Shown here: positions 33,731 to 42,500 of the stretch, in pieces | How the letters are laid out: each line of letters starts with the position of its first letter | How positions within the stretch are numbered: position 1 is the first letter of the stretch | Assembly (NCBI GenBank): GCA_963835855.1 | Contig: CAWIHA010000021.1 | Span: forward strand, 62,001-126,000 | From: CAWIHA01 sp963835855 | Lineage (GTDB): Bacteria; Acidobacteriota; Terriglobia; Bryobacterales; Bryobacteraceae | Direction: 5' to 3' | DNA length: 64,000 bases | Notes under the pieces: model-generated | What the model was told of the DNA's origin: nothing | The model's database searches: none | Seen by the model: the letters and a program-made list of their open reading frames with translations, nothing else | Program-made: the position numbers and the translations under genes

Positions 33731-33985
33731 TATTTGTGGCCCTCGTGGATGAGGTCCTGGATGCGCTCCCCAGGGCCGAGGGTGAGATGGTACTCTTCCC
33801 GAAACGCCGAGCATGCCGGCGACAGCCTGGCGCCTCCGCTCCCGCTCTTCTTCGGAAAGGGCGGTCGCAGAGCTGGTGGCGGCCTCCAGAGCGCGCTCGA
33901 TGACTTCCTCAGGCGAACGGCCCACACCGCGAGCGAGCGCTGCTTGGAGCAACTCCTGCCCATGGGGTGTGAGGTTGACCGTCAT
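33727..33985 (-). pseudogene. vapB: frameshifted VapB-like antitoxin
   Basis: Residues 1-62 (MTVNLTPHGQELLQAALARG, EEVIERALEAA, EERERRRQAVAGMLG) match a ribbon-helix-helix type antitoxin. The conserved tail FREEYHLTLGPGERIQDLIHEGHKY (in two parts) lies in the next frame. Removing one base near 33805 (GGCG-TTT on the minus strand) joins them into an 85-residue protein. The 259-bp length is not a multiple of three. Either a real lesion, which would leave the toxin unneutralised or produce a fusion, or a sequencing or assembly error. Confidence 0.8.
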
Positions 33986-34061
33986 CGATACCAGTATACG
34001 CTGGGAGTGTCTCGGGATCGCGGCGGGAGGTGAGTCAACCCCGTCGAGCCGTGGGTTTTCC

Positions 34062-34119
34062 TCCCGCACAATTCCCGCAGAACGGGTCAGAAGCCGCCCG
34101 ATCCCGCAGAATTCCCGCA
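34062..34119 (+). repeat. right iterons TCCCGCA (candidate integrase arm sites)
   Basis: Four copies of TCCCGCA: 34062-34068, 34073-34079, 34102-34108 and 34113-34119, in two pairs with 11-bp spacing. They have the same orientation and flanks (CAGAATTCCCGCA) as the left-end copies. They lie about 70-130 bp inside the right direct repeat. Confidence 0.75.
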
Positions 34120-34190
34120 AACCGTGGAATCGGGCCGCGCGGTAACCCGCCCAAAATCAACTGAGTATCTGCACGCTGATTCCATACCCG

Positions 34191-34242
34191 TCCATGGCAT
34201 GGAAGAGGTCGTGAGTTCGAATCTCACCAGGTCCACCAAACC
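34191..34242 (+). repeat. attR-like 52-bp direct repeat
   Basis: Perfect copy of 28379-28430, i.e. the 3' part of tRNA-Ala plus AAACC, without the 5' half of the tRNA. Marks the outer end of the element. Confidence 0.95.
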
Positions 34243-34288
34243 ATTGGCTGCACTACGCCACTAATGGGGGAGGCCGCCTCCGACCACC

Positions 34289-35149
34289 ATGATCTTTTCC
34301 GTCATCGTTCCATGCCTTGACAGCGAGCGTTATCTGCGGCGGTGCCTCGAAGCTTTGTTCGCGCAGACCTTGAGAGAGACGTATGAAGTGATTCTGATCG
34401 ACAATAACTCGCGAGACCGGTCGGTCGAAATCGCCCGGAGTTTTCCCGATCTGATTGTGCTTGAGGAAGAGATCCAGAGTTCCTATGCCGCACGGAACCG
34501 CGGGGTGCGCCAATCGAAAGGCGAGATTCTTGCTTTCACGGACTCCGACTGCGTAGTGAGCCCCACGTGGCTCGAGGAGATAGGCTCCGCTCTAGCCGTG
34601 CCGGCCACGGCTGCGGTGCTGGGAAACAGCCGCTACGCCCGAGAGTCGTTTCTTGTCGGGACAATTGCCGATTACGAGGCGCAAAAAACGGAGTACGTCT
34701 GCACGCAGCGTAATAGAAGCCTCTATTATGCGTACACCGGCAATATGGCCGTGCGTCGCGAGGTCTTCTGGCGATGCGGTCCGTTCATGCAGATCGCACG
34801 GGGAGCCGATTCGGTCTTCATCAGCAAGGTCTTCGATACCTACGGCCTGGAAGCCGTGCGATTTGTGGGAAAGGCCCAAATCCGCCATCTCGAAATCGAC
34901 CGCGTTTCGGACTGGTACCGGAAGCAGAGCATCTACGCCCGGAGCCATTGCAACTACCGCGTCTGGAGCAGGACCAGACCCCTCGGTTTCAGAAAACGGT
35001 TGGAAGTGATGCGCCGGACGATCGTGCGCAACCGATACTCCTGGGCACGCGCGCTGTCGCTGGCCGCATTGCTGGCTGCGGGACTGATCCCCGTTCAGCT
35101 GAGCCGATTTCTGGAGTCGCGGCGGCGAAGTACCACCAAATCGCCATGA
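34289..35149 (+). CDS. family 2 glycosyltransferase
   Basis: A 286-residue GT-A glycosyltransferase. FSVIVPCLDSERYLRRCL and VILIDNNSRDRSVEIA form the nucleotide-sugar binding start; AFTDSDC is the DxD metal site; a GADSVFISKVF motif replaces the usual ED region. The C-terminus has one hydrophobic segment (ALSLAALLAAGLIPVQL) that may tether it to the membrane. Sugar donor and acceptor are unknown. It begins 46 bp outside the right repeat, so before insertion it would have been the first gene after tRNA-Ala. Confidence 0.85.
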   Translation: MIFSVIVPCLDSERYLRRCLEALFAQTLRETYEVILIDNNSRDRSVEIARSFPDLIVLEEEIQSSYAARNRGVRQSKGEILAFTDSDCVVSPTWLEEIGSALAVPATAAVLGNSRYARESFLVGTIADYEAQKTEYVCTQRNRSLYYAYTGNMAVRREVFWRCGPFMQIARGADSVFISKVFDTYGLEAVRFVGKAQIRHLEIDRVSDWYRKQSIYARSHCNYRVWSRTRPLGFRKRLEVMRRTIVRNRYSWARALSLAALLAAGLIPVQLSRFLESRRRSTTKSP

Positions 35150-35258
35150 CCGAACACAGATGCGGCTCTCCGGCATTCCGCTAACCAGCTTTGGCACCTG
35201 CCCCCGGTTGTGCTTGCAACAGTAGAGCGCGAGTTCTTCCGGCCAACGTCCCGGCGAT

Positions 35259-35441
35259 TTACTTGATCTGTTTTGCAACCCTTCCTGCGGTACCTTTGGC
35301 AAAGACTTCGTACACAGCCGGCTCCTCCGGAAATAGCTCGACACGGCGAACGAGCCAATGGCCCGGCTGGCCGCCGAACGCGGGGAGAGTCCACCGCCCG
35401 TCAGCGGCCGCGGTGAAACGGTCAGCTTTTCCTCGTGGCAT
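35259..35441 (-). CDS. small hypothetical ORF
   Basis: A 60-residue frame with GGQPGHWLVRRVELFPEEP and a basic C-terminus (FAKGTAGRVAKQIK). It has an acceptable start and a weak SD (GGCAGG), but no recognised family. It sits in the 327-bp gap between the glycosyltransferase and the broken integrase and could be a fragment. Nothing else is seen in that gap. Confidence 0.3.
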   Translation of the reverse strand: MPRGKADRFTAAADGRWTLPAFGGQPGHWLVRRVELFPEEPAVYEVFAKGTAGRVAKQIK

Positions 35442-35476
35442 GAGCCTGCCCGATGCTCCGGCTTGCGTGGTAGCGG

Positions 35477-36148
35477 GTGCGAGGGCAGGGTGTCGCCCTC
35501 ACGTCGGCTCAGCAGGATCTCCTGATCCAATCCGCGAGCGGCCCCTGGTGCCTCGGCGCCTTCTTGGAAGTGTCGGCGGCGACGGGCGCCCGCCGTGGCG
35601 AGTTACTGGCGCTTCGCTGGTCGGATCTTCAGGACGGCCGGGTGGCGATCTCGCGATAACTGACACAGACGGAGGTCCTGCAATTCAAGGGAACAAAAAC
35701 AGAGAATCCGCGACGGATAAGCCTGCCATTGTCAGCTCAGGCTGCCCTCGCCGTGCATCGGGAGCGCCAGGACGAGTTTCGCCAGCAGTTCGGCCCTGAC
35801 TACCGGTCCGACCTCGATCTGATCTTCGCGAATCCTGACGGCACGCCGCTGAAGCCGGATTCGGTTTCTGCCGCTGTGTCTGCACTCTTCCGGCGCCTCA
35901 AGCTTCCGAAGGGCGCCAGTCTCCACTCACTGCGCCACACCCACGGATCGCATCTGCTGGCGAACGGCGTTCCGTTGACCAACGTCAGCAAGCGCCTCGG
36001 ACACGTCAACCCGCACGTCACGGCGACGGTCTATGCTCACGCGCTGCCCGGCCGCGACGACCTCGCGGCGGCAGCATGGGAGAAATTCCAGCAAGAAGGC
36101 CGGCCCGCGAAGCCGACGAAGGCCGCTCGTAGCCGGAAGACCGCATAG
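35477..36148 (+). pseudogene. tyrosine integrase remnant with in-frame stop
   Basis: The catalytic domain of a phage-type integrase: TGARRGELLALRW (Arg box), SLHSLRHTHGSHLL (HxxR box), LGHVNPHVTATVYAH (His and Tyr). A single TAA at 35657-35659 interrupts VAISR-stop-LTQTEVLQF, and the same frame continues to 36148. The N-terminal core-binding domain is missing. So it is inactivated by truncation and a nonsense change; a single C-to-A change of a Ser codon would explain the stop. Different from the tRNA-Ala element integrase. Confidence 0.85.
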
Positions 36149-36153
36149 CAGGT

Positions 36154-37353
36154 CTACGGTTTCAGCTTGGCTTCTTCTGCCTCGACCGCCTGAAGGGCCG
36201 CATCTCTATCATCGGCCTCTGATAGATGATCTCGGATGTACGCGATCAGGCTCTTGCGCACGCCGTCTAGGAGAGAAAAATCGAGGAAGGTTGCGATGTT
36301 GTCTTCCTCGCGCAGCAGGAGGTCGAGCACCTTCGCCTGCCGCGTCGGCGATACCTCATCCCACGCCGATGGGCGAATGAACCAGTGATCAGATCCGTTG
36401 GTGAGCCACGACTCCATCGCGTTCAGAGCGCCGAAGCCCCTCGTCATGTCGGCGAGATATTTCTCGACAACCTTCGAATGCTTTCGTGCGGCACCGATAA
36501 ACGCCACGGTCGAACCTGTCTGCGGGAGAATACCGAGCGGGCACAGCGCCCGAGACCTCGTTCCGTAATATTCGTACGTCAGGACGCCGAAGCCTGAACA
36601 GGAGACGGGCACTTCGAATGGCAGGGAGAGAGCCTGCAGCGATGGTTCATCCGAGGATCTACCGCTGATGAATGCGAACAGCTCGTCATACAGTTCCCCT
36701 TCGAGCTCGGCAAGATCGGCTTTGCCGCCTTTGATCGTCGAAGTGAGGCGTTTCTCCATCGCGTCGCCCTTCACCGTCGACTTCTCGAGTTGGGCTCCGG
36801 GAATTGCCTTTAGAATTGCGGCCGCGTAATAGTCGTCGCGGGCTTTGCGGTAGTCCTGAAGAAGCCGCTCAAGCTCTGCCAGCCCCTGGCGCTTTCGCGC
36901 GATCTCCCTGCACACAGTGCGGAAGGCTTGCAGAGCGACATGCCGCGACGCCGACATCTCGCCCGCAACCTCGAACTCTGAAAAGAGCTGTTCGTGCTCT
37001 TCACAGAAGCCGGGGAAGGTGGACGCCAAGTTCACACCGATGCGCTCCATTTTCATCTGGCCGTGATTGTCCAGGCGGGGAGTGAGAACGTGCTGAGCCT
37101 CCGCTATTCGCTCGATCGAGCCCGCCCGGTGGATCGAGTGCGACCGGCGGATCGAAGCTTCGGAACATCCCCGGTACATGCACGGCCCGGAACGCTCCCA
37201 GTTTCGGCTGCTGCGCTTGAGGTGATCGAAGAGCTTCCGCGTTTTCTCGGGCTCGGAGCCCATGACGACCGATGGATCCTCCCAAAAGGCGTCGTCCGCT
37301 GGAACGAACGCCTCCTCCAAGGCTCGATAGATGTCATCGCTGTCCGCAGCCAT
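36154..37353 (-). CDS. uncharacterised protein with HNH/treble-clef-like zinc site
   Basis: A 399-residue protein I cannot name. Near its N-terminus C58 and C63 (GPCMYRGC), H72 (RRSHSIH) and C117/H120 (STFPGFCEEH) look like a zinc site of treble-clef or HNH type. The PGFCxxH and SHSI phrases recur, from memory, in widespread hypothetical proteins. A helical middle follows (REIARKRQGLAELERLLQDY) and a beta-rich C-terminal region (VPVSCSGFGVLTYEY). No TM or signal peptide. It is flanked by tRNA-Glu and a dead integrase, so it may be mobile cargo such as defence, which is inference. Confidence 0.6.
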   Translation of the reverse strand: MAADSDDIYRALEEAFVPADDAFWEDPSVVMGSEPEKTRKLFDHLKRSSRNWERSGPCMYRGCSEASIRRSHSIHRAGSIERIAEAQHVLTPRLDNHGQMKMERIGVNLASTFPGFCEEHEQLFSEFEVAGEMSASRHVALQAFRTVCREIARKRQGLAELERLLQDYRKARDDYYAAAILKAIPGAQLEKSTVKGDAMEKRLTSTIKGGKADLAELEGELYDELFAFISGRSSDEPSLQALSLPFEVPVSCSGFGVLTYEYYGTRSRALCPLGILPQTGSTVAFIGAARKHSKVVEKYLADMTRGFGALNAMESWLTNGSDHWFIRPSAWDEVSPTRQAKVLDLLLREEDNIATFLDFSLLDGVRKSLIAYIRDHLSEADDRDAALQAVEAEEAKLKP

Positions 37354-37420
37354 CGATCTCTCGCTCTAAAAATGTGTGAGCAAGTGTGAGCAGAACGCCC
37401 GCAAGTCTATGAAAACATCG

Positions 37421-37492
37421 TAGCGCTAACGGGAATCGAACCCGTATTTGAGCCTTGAGAGGGCTCCGTCCTAACCGTTAGACGATAGCGCC
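37421..37492 (-). tRNA. tRNA-Glu (anticodon CTC)
   Basis: On the minus strand: acceptor GGCGCTA/TAGCGCT with a terminal G-T pair, anticodon stem GAGCC/GGCTC with loop CTCTCAA (anticodon CTC), T arm ACGGG-TTCGATT-CCCGT, discriminator A. CCA is not encoded. A TATGTT -10-like box lies just upstream (37505-37510). Confidence 0.93.
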
Positions 37493-37811
37493 ACTCGCCA
37501 GAATAACATAGCCGCATCCTTGCGAGAGCGCACACGAGAGCGGCGTCAGACAACGCTCCCTTTACGGTCGTGGCTCGGTAGCAAGACTCAACTGAGTCGC
37601 ACGCGGCGTCGCAGGGCGCTCCCTGGGAAGGTGAGAGAAATCGGCTCGGGCGTGCCCAAACCCTTACAGAGGCTTGCCACACATTGTTATAGGAGCGTGG
37701 TGTGCCTCACCCGGCGCGATTAGCGTCACGTCGCGCTGACCAGCTCCGCGCGGATCACGGGCGCGGGTTCGCCCCCTGCCTCCGAACACACCGAGGCACT
37801 GGACCACCAGA
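37493..37811. other. 319-bp intergenic stretch without a gene
   Basis: Contains a copy of the GC-rich motif also seen at 21275-21346 (37554-37578, CGCTCCCTTTACGGTCGTGG). No reading frame has family resemblance. Confidence 0.4.
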
Positions 37812-37859
37812 CAAAGGGAAAAAGCACAGTGGCGAGCCGCCCGAGGGGAGCGGCTCGCC
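37812..37859 (-). terminator. Rho-independent terminator after the TPR gene
   Basis: Perfect 10-bp stem GGCGAGCCGC (37831-37840) and GCGGCTCGCC (37850-37859) with a 9-base loop. On the minus strand it is followed after a few bases by CTTTTTCCCTTT. It lies 25 bp past the stop at 37884. Confidence 0.75.
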
Positions 37860-37883
37860 GATAGGGCCCGCCCAAAGAATAGA

Positions 37884-39527
37884 TTAGGCCTTTGCCGGCT
37901 CGAAGTAGCCTTGCGCCAGCTCGGGCTTTGCCTCGAGAGCCTTGCTCCAGCAAGCGCGAGCATCCTCTTCCTGGCCCAACGCTTTCATCACGTGACCCAG
38001 GTTCAGCAACGCCTCGGCGAAATCCGGGCTCTCCGACAGCGCTTCACGGTACAGCCGCGCGGCTTCGTCGGGCTGGCCCGCCTTCTGCAGCAACAGACCG
38101 GTATTGTAAAGCAGCTCCGGAGCGCGTTCGCCGAGGTCCACCAAACGCCCGTGATATTCGAGCGCCTGGTCGAGCTCGCCGCGCTCCAAGGCAAGCGCCG
38201 CCAGACCGCGCAGCGCATCGAGCGATTTCGGATCGGCGTTCAGCGCCTGCTCGTAAACCAGTTGTGCGAGGTCGCGGTCGCCGGTCTTCCAATAGGCCAG
38301 CGCGAGATTCATCTGCGCCTCCGCCCAATCCTTGCGTTTCTTCAAGCAGGATTCGAATGCCTCGGCGCTACCGCGGTAATCGCCGCGCTGCAAACGCACA
38401 TAGCCAAGCCGGAATCGCGCCTCGTTGTTCTCGGGGTCCTTCTCGAGCACCTTGCTATAAGTCTTTTCGGCCTCCTCCTGCTCGCCTGCTTGTTCGAACA
38501 CCAGGGCGAGATTCCACAGCGCCGCGGAAGCGTTCGGGTCCAACCGCACGGCCTGTTGATATGCCTCACGCGCATCCTTTAGCGCTCCGAGCTCCTGGCG
38601 CACGATGCCTAGATTGGTGAATGCTTGCGCCGCCTGCGGACGCACCTTGATCGCCATCTGGTAGGCATCGGCGGCCTGCTGCGCGCGGCCGGCCTTCTGA
38701 TGCGCCAACCCCAGGTTGAACCAGCCCTCAAAATGATTGGGGACCGCATCGACCAGCAGCGTGCAGAATTTCGCCGCCATCTCGAAATCGCCGCTCGCGG
38801 ACGCCCATGCCGCCAGACCCTCGAGCGCGGCGGTGGATTGGGGCTGGATTTGGAGCAGATGCTCGGAGCATTCGCGCACCATCTCGTAATCCTTCTTCGC
38901 CATGCCGATGGCGATCAGGTTCGCCAACGACTCCTCGGATTTCGGATTGCGCTTTAGCACGCGGCGGTACAGTTCGGCCGCCTCATTGAAGTGCGCTTCC
39001 AGTTGCAGGGCGACGGCCTTACCAAACAGCGCCGTCTCGTTCTCCGCCTCGCGCTCGAGGCAGAGTTCAAACGCGCTCAGCGCCTGCTTGGCCTGATTCA
39101 AGTGGAGCAGGCAGATACCCAGGCCCAGTTGCGCATCGATCCGCGACGAGTCCACCTGGAATGCCTTCTGAAACTTCTCAGACGCTTCCTGCCAGCGCCC
39201 GGTCCGCTCCAGGCACACCGCCAGGTTGAACCAACCGGTGTGGTGTTCCGGCTCGATCTGCAGCAGCTCGCGGTAGCTGTTCGCTCCGCCCTCGAACTGC
39301 CCCAGTTCGAACTGAATATGGCCCATGGCGGAATAAACCTCCGCCGTTTTCTCGTTCTTGGCGATGGCTCGCTGCAACTCGCGCAACGCCTCTTCCGGCT
39401 TGCCGTCCAGGTGCAATGAGACAGCCCTGGCCATGAAGCGGGAAGCCTTGGGACCCTCTGTCCGTGGACTAAATTCTACCGGCCGGAGGGTCTCGCCCCC
39501 AACGGCCATTGGTTTTCGTGGGTTCAT
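37884..39527 (-). CDS. large TPR-repeat protein
   Basis: A 547-residue protein built almost wholly of about fourteen tetratricopeptide repeats (for example AEVYSAMGHIQFELGQFEGG, HTGWFNLAVCLERTGRWQEA, PELLYNTGLLLQKAGQPDEA). No signal peptide, TM segment or catalytic domain is visible, so it is a cytoplasmic scaffold. The start ATG at 39527 overlaps the stop of the 1185-residue gene (ATGA), so the two products are made together and probably interact. A TTG at 39536 is an alternative start. A terminator follows. Confidence 0.9.
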   Translation of the reverse strand: MNPRKPMAVGGETLRPVEFSPRTEGPKASRFMARAVSLHLDGKPEEALRELQRAIAKNEKTAEVYSAMGHIQFELGQFEGGANSYRELLQIEPEHHTGWFNLAVCLERTGRWQEASEKFQKAFQVDSSRIDAQLGLGICLLHLNQAKQALSAFELCLEREAENETALFGKAVALQLEAHFNEAAELYRRVLKRNPKSEESLANLIAIGMAKKDYEMVRECSEHLLQIQPQSTAALEGLAAWASASGDFEMAAKFCTLLVDAVPNHFEGWFNLGLAHQKAGRAQQAADAYQMAIKVRPQAAQAFTNLGIVRQELGALKDAREAYQQAVRLDPNASAALWNLALVFEQAGEQEEAEKTYSKVLEKDPENNEARFRLGYVRLQRGDYRGSAEAFESCLKKRKDWAEAQMNLALAYWKTGDRDLAQLVYEQALNADPKSLDALRGLAALALERGELDQALEYHGRLVDLGERAPELLYNTGLLLQKAGQPDEAARLYREALSESPDFAEALLNLGHVMKALGQEEDARACWSKALEAKPELAQGYFEPAKA

Positions 39528-42500
39528 CTTTTCCAACCTCGTTTTCTGACCATTTTTAGCGCCGCCAAGGCGCGTGCTCGTTCATCCTTCTGGGGCGATT
39601 GACGCGCCGAGCTTACCCCGGAGTCATCATAGGACACCTTTATCCAACCAAGGTACGCCCTCTCGTCGTTCGAATCGCTGAAAAATCCGACGCCGCCAGC
39701 CTTCAGGCGACCGTCACTCCAAAAATCGACTCTCTGTGCATTCACCAACGTGCTAAAACCATTGCGCGCTACGTTGAACTCAATCCGGTAGGGCATGCCG
39801 TCGTGCGCTACTGCCCGGTCCGCCGCCTTCCCACGGATCGAATCCCCCGCCATGCCCCAGAGCAAAGCTGAGAAAAGAATAAAGCACGGGATGGTGAGCA
39901 TCACTCCTCTGAAAATGCCTGATGCGCCTTTCCAGATGCCGCGCAGAATTTCCGCTGGCTGCGACGGGACATCGGCGATCGGCTCGAAGTGGTGCGCGAT
40001 CAACTCCGGCGGCGCTGGCATTTGCGTCTTCGCGCTGATCGGAATCCCCTTGAAGCCTGGCTTCGGCCGTAGCGCGCCCCGGACTGGCGCCACGGAAGCG
40101 GGCATCGGCCACGGCCAGTCGAAGTCCCCTTTGGGCCTTGTCGCCAGCGCCGTCGGGGGGAGCACCGGCTGTTCCTCGAAGGTGTCGTGACCCACGGATG
40201 CCTTGAGGGTGCGCCCGTCGTCGACATCCTCGACTTCGACGTAGGAGAATGCACCGCGCCCCATGGTGGCCCTCTGGGGCGAGAATACGAAATTCGGGAC
40301 CCGGCTGGGCCGATATGCCGCCCGCATGGCGGGAGCCAGCCGGACGGCCTTTGCAGCGGTTTTCCGGTCTTCGCGGAAGCCCGGTGCGCTAAGCTTCCGG
40401 AGCGAGGCCGGATCCAGGCGGCAGACCAAGCCCGCCGATTGCGGCTCAGTCGCATTCGGGCACGGGAATGCACACGGAAGCGGCAGCGCCGCCTGCATGT
40501 TGGCCAATGCCTTCGAGGCTGGCTTTGGTGCGGTCTGAAACTGGCTGCTTGCGGCGGTCGGCCAGGTCATGCAGCCGATACGGGATTCGATGCGCTCAAA
40601 CCGTGTGACGCCGCACTCCTGCCCGAGCCGCTCCCATTCCATGTGGCAGCCGGCGAATCTCTTCTCCAGAAGACGCGGACGGCCCAGCAGCGGCTCGGCC
40701 GCCATCAGCCTGACCGGGCGGTTGCCCGGACCGGACCGGACGAGTGGTTCGCGCGGCGGCGGCATCACCAGGGCCGGAGGCTGAACTTGCCGGCGGCCTG
40801 CCTGCGGCGGCGCGGCGAGTACGGTTGGTGGCGCGGAACCCAGCAATAGAGCGGCTGACCGCGGCTCGGTTCGCGGCTCAAGAGGCGAGCGAAGCGGGAA
40901 CTCCTGGCTCATGCCCGGGAGCCGCCGCGCCGGGGCCTTGCGCGCCTCGGGCGCTCCGAGGCCGGGCAGAAGACCGGTGCTGCCCAACCCGCGCTGCGCT
41001 GCGGGAGGCACATGTGTCTCAACCTTCGCCACTTTGCTCGTCAGGCGCACAGGCGCCGTTTCCACGCGCTTGTTGAGCAGGAAGGACACTTCCAATGCTC
41101 GTGCTGTGGCGCCTGGCTGAAACTCAGGCCGCGATAGCCGCCAGGGGACGACCACTCCGCACGAAAAAGGCGGCCTGTGCAGGGGACGCTCCGGCGCCGG
41201 CAATACCTCCTGGCGCACCACCGGCTTCGCGCCGAACCGAATTGGCGGCCGCAACGCCGCTGGCGGAACCTCTTCCAGCCGCCGCCTCAAAGAGAGGTCC
41301 GCAACCGCAGGCAAACCGGGAGCGGCAGCCGGAAACTCTGCTTCCGAACGGGCCGGAGGGCCAAGCGCAACGTTCCTTAGCGCCGGAACCGCGTAAGGCG
41401 GAGCGAGACTGGCGGCACCGAGCTCCTCCGGGCGCCGGACCGCGGGGCCTGGGCGGGCACTAGGACTCGCGGCAACAAACGCCTGCCATCCGCGCGCATC
41501 GGGGAGGCCAGGCACGACGGGAACGGCCAGGACCGTCGAGCGCGCTCCCGCCGGGGAGTTCGGACCGAGCACCAGGAGTCCACCTATGCGTTCGAAGCGA
41601 GCCTCCGGCACGAAAGTCTTACTGAGCGACGGCGATTGGAACCGGCCTGCGCCAAGAGGAGCCGGCAGGACGGCGGGCTCGGTCCTGGTTCCGCCTGTAG
41701 CGGTTTTCGGAGCCAACTTAAAGAACGACGACTCGGGCGCGTACAGCCCCCTGTACCTTGCCTCTGCACTGGGCAACAGCATCTGAACGTCGAAAGTTGC
41801 GCCCGAGCCAGCCCTCGGGTGTGCTGCGGGCGGCTGGACGGGGGCGGGCAGCTCGGCAGCGAAATATGCCGCCACGTTCACTGCACCCCTAATGACCGGC
41901 CCGGCGGGTTCCGCAATGGCAATCGCCCACGAACGTGCGATGGTCATCCGCTGCACAGGGATTGCGGTTGCCTGCGCACCCCTGACCAGCGCCGGCAGGT
42001 CGATCGATGCGTACGAGGCCAGCTCGATCTGTGCGGTGGCGGCGGTTTGCTCCAGGACCGGAATCGATAATAGCGCCGGCCGTGTGAAGGCCATTGCCCC
42101 GCTGGTCCAAATGCGCGAGGGAAGATTCCGGACCGCTGGCATCGGGACCAAGTACCCGCCACAAGCTGCAAGTGCAAGCCGACCCGCAATCGGCCCGAAC
42201 GCGACATCTCGCAAGAGGATCGAGCCGGTGAATGGCTCGGGCCTAGTTTCCCGTCTGGTGGCCTTCCAACTGTGTGATATCGCATGCACGACTGGCGTGA
42301 ACCCCGGTACGGAAAGCGAACGGGCAGCGCCATCCACCGTGAAGCGCGGAACGGTGAGGGTCTGCGGCCCAAACTCAGCGGTCGCGACGAGACGGCTTCG
42401 ATCACCAGCAGGTGTAAGCGCAGGAGCAGCGGCGAACCCAGCCTCCGGTAAGACCTCCGCTCGATAACGAGCGGTCTTCCCTCGCTCGATTCTCCGGTCA

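Larger units (their letters stand above)
28379..34242. mobile_element. 5.8-kb integrative element in tRNA-Ala
   Basis: Bounded by perfect 52-bp direct repeats that include the 3' part of tRNA-Ala. It contains a tyrosine recombinase next to the tRNA, 11-bp spaced iterons near both ends, a PIN-like gene, a TPR/membrane gene, an unknown gene and a VapBC-like locus, all on the minus strand. No replication, capsid or conjugation gene is visible, so it depends on other elements or is a satellite or genomic islet. Confidence 0.9.
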
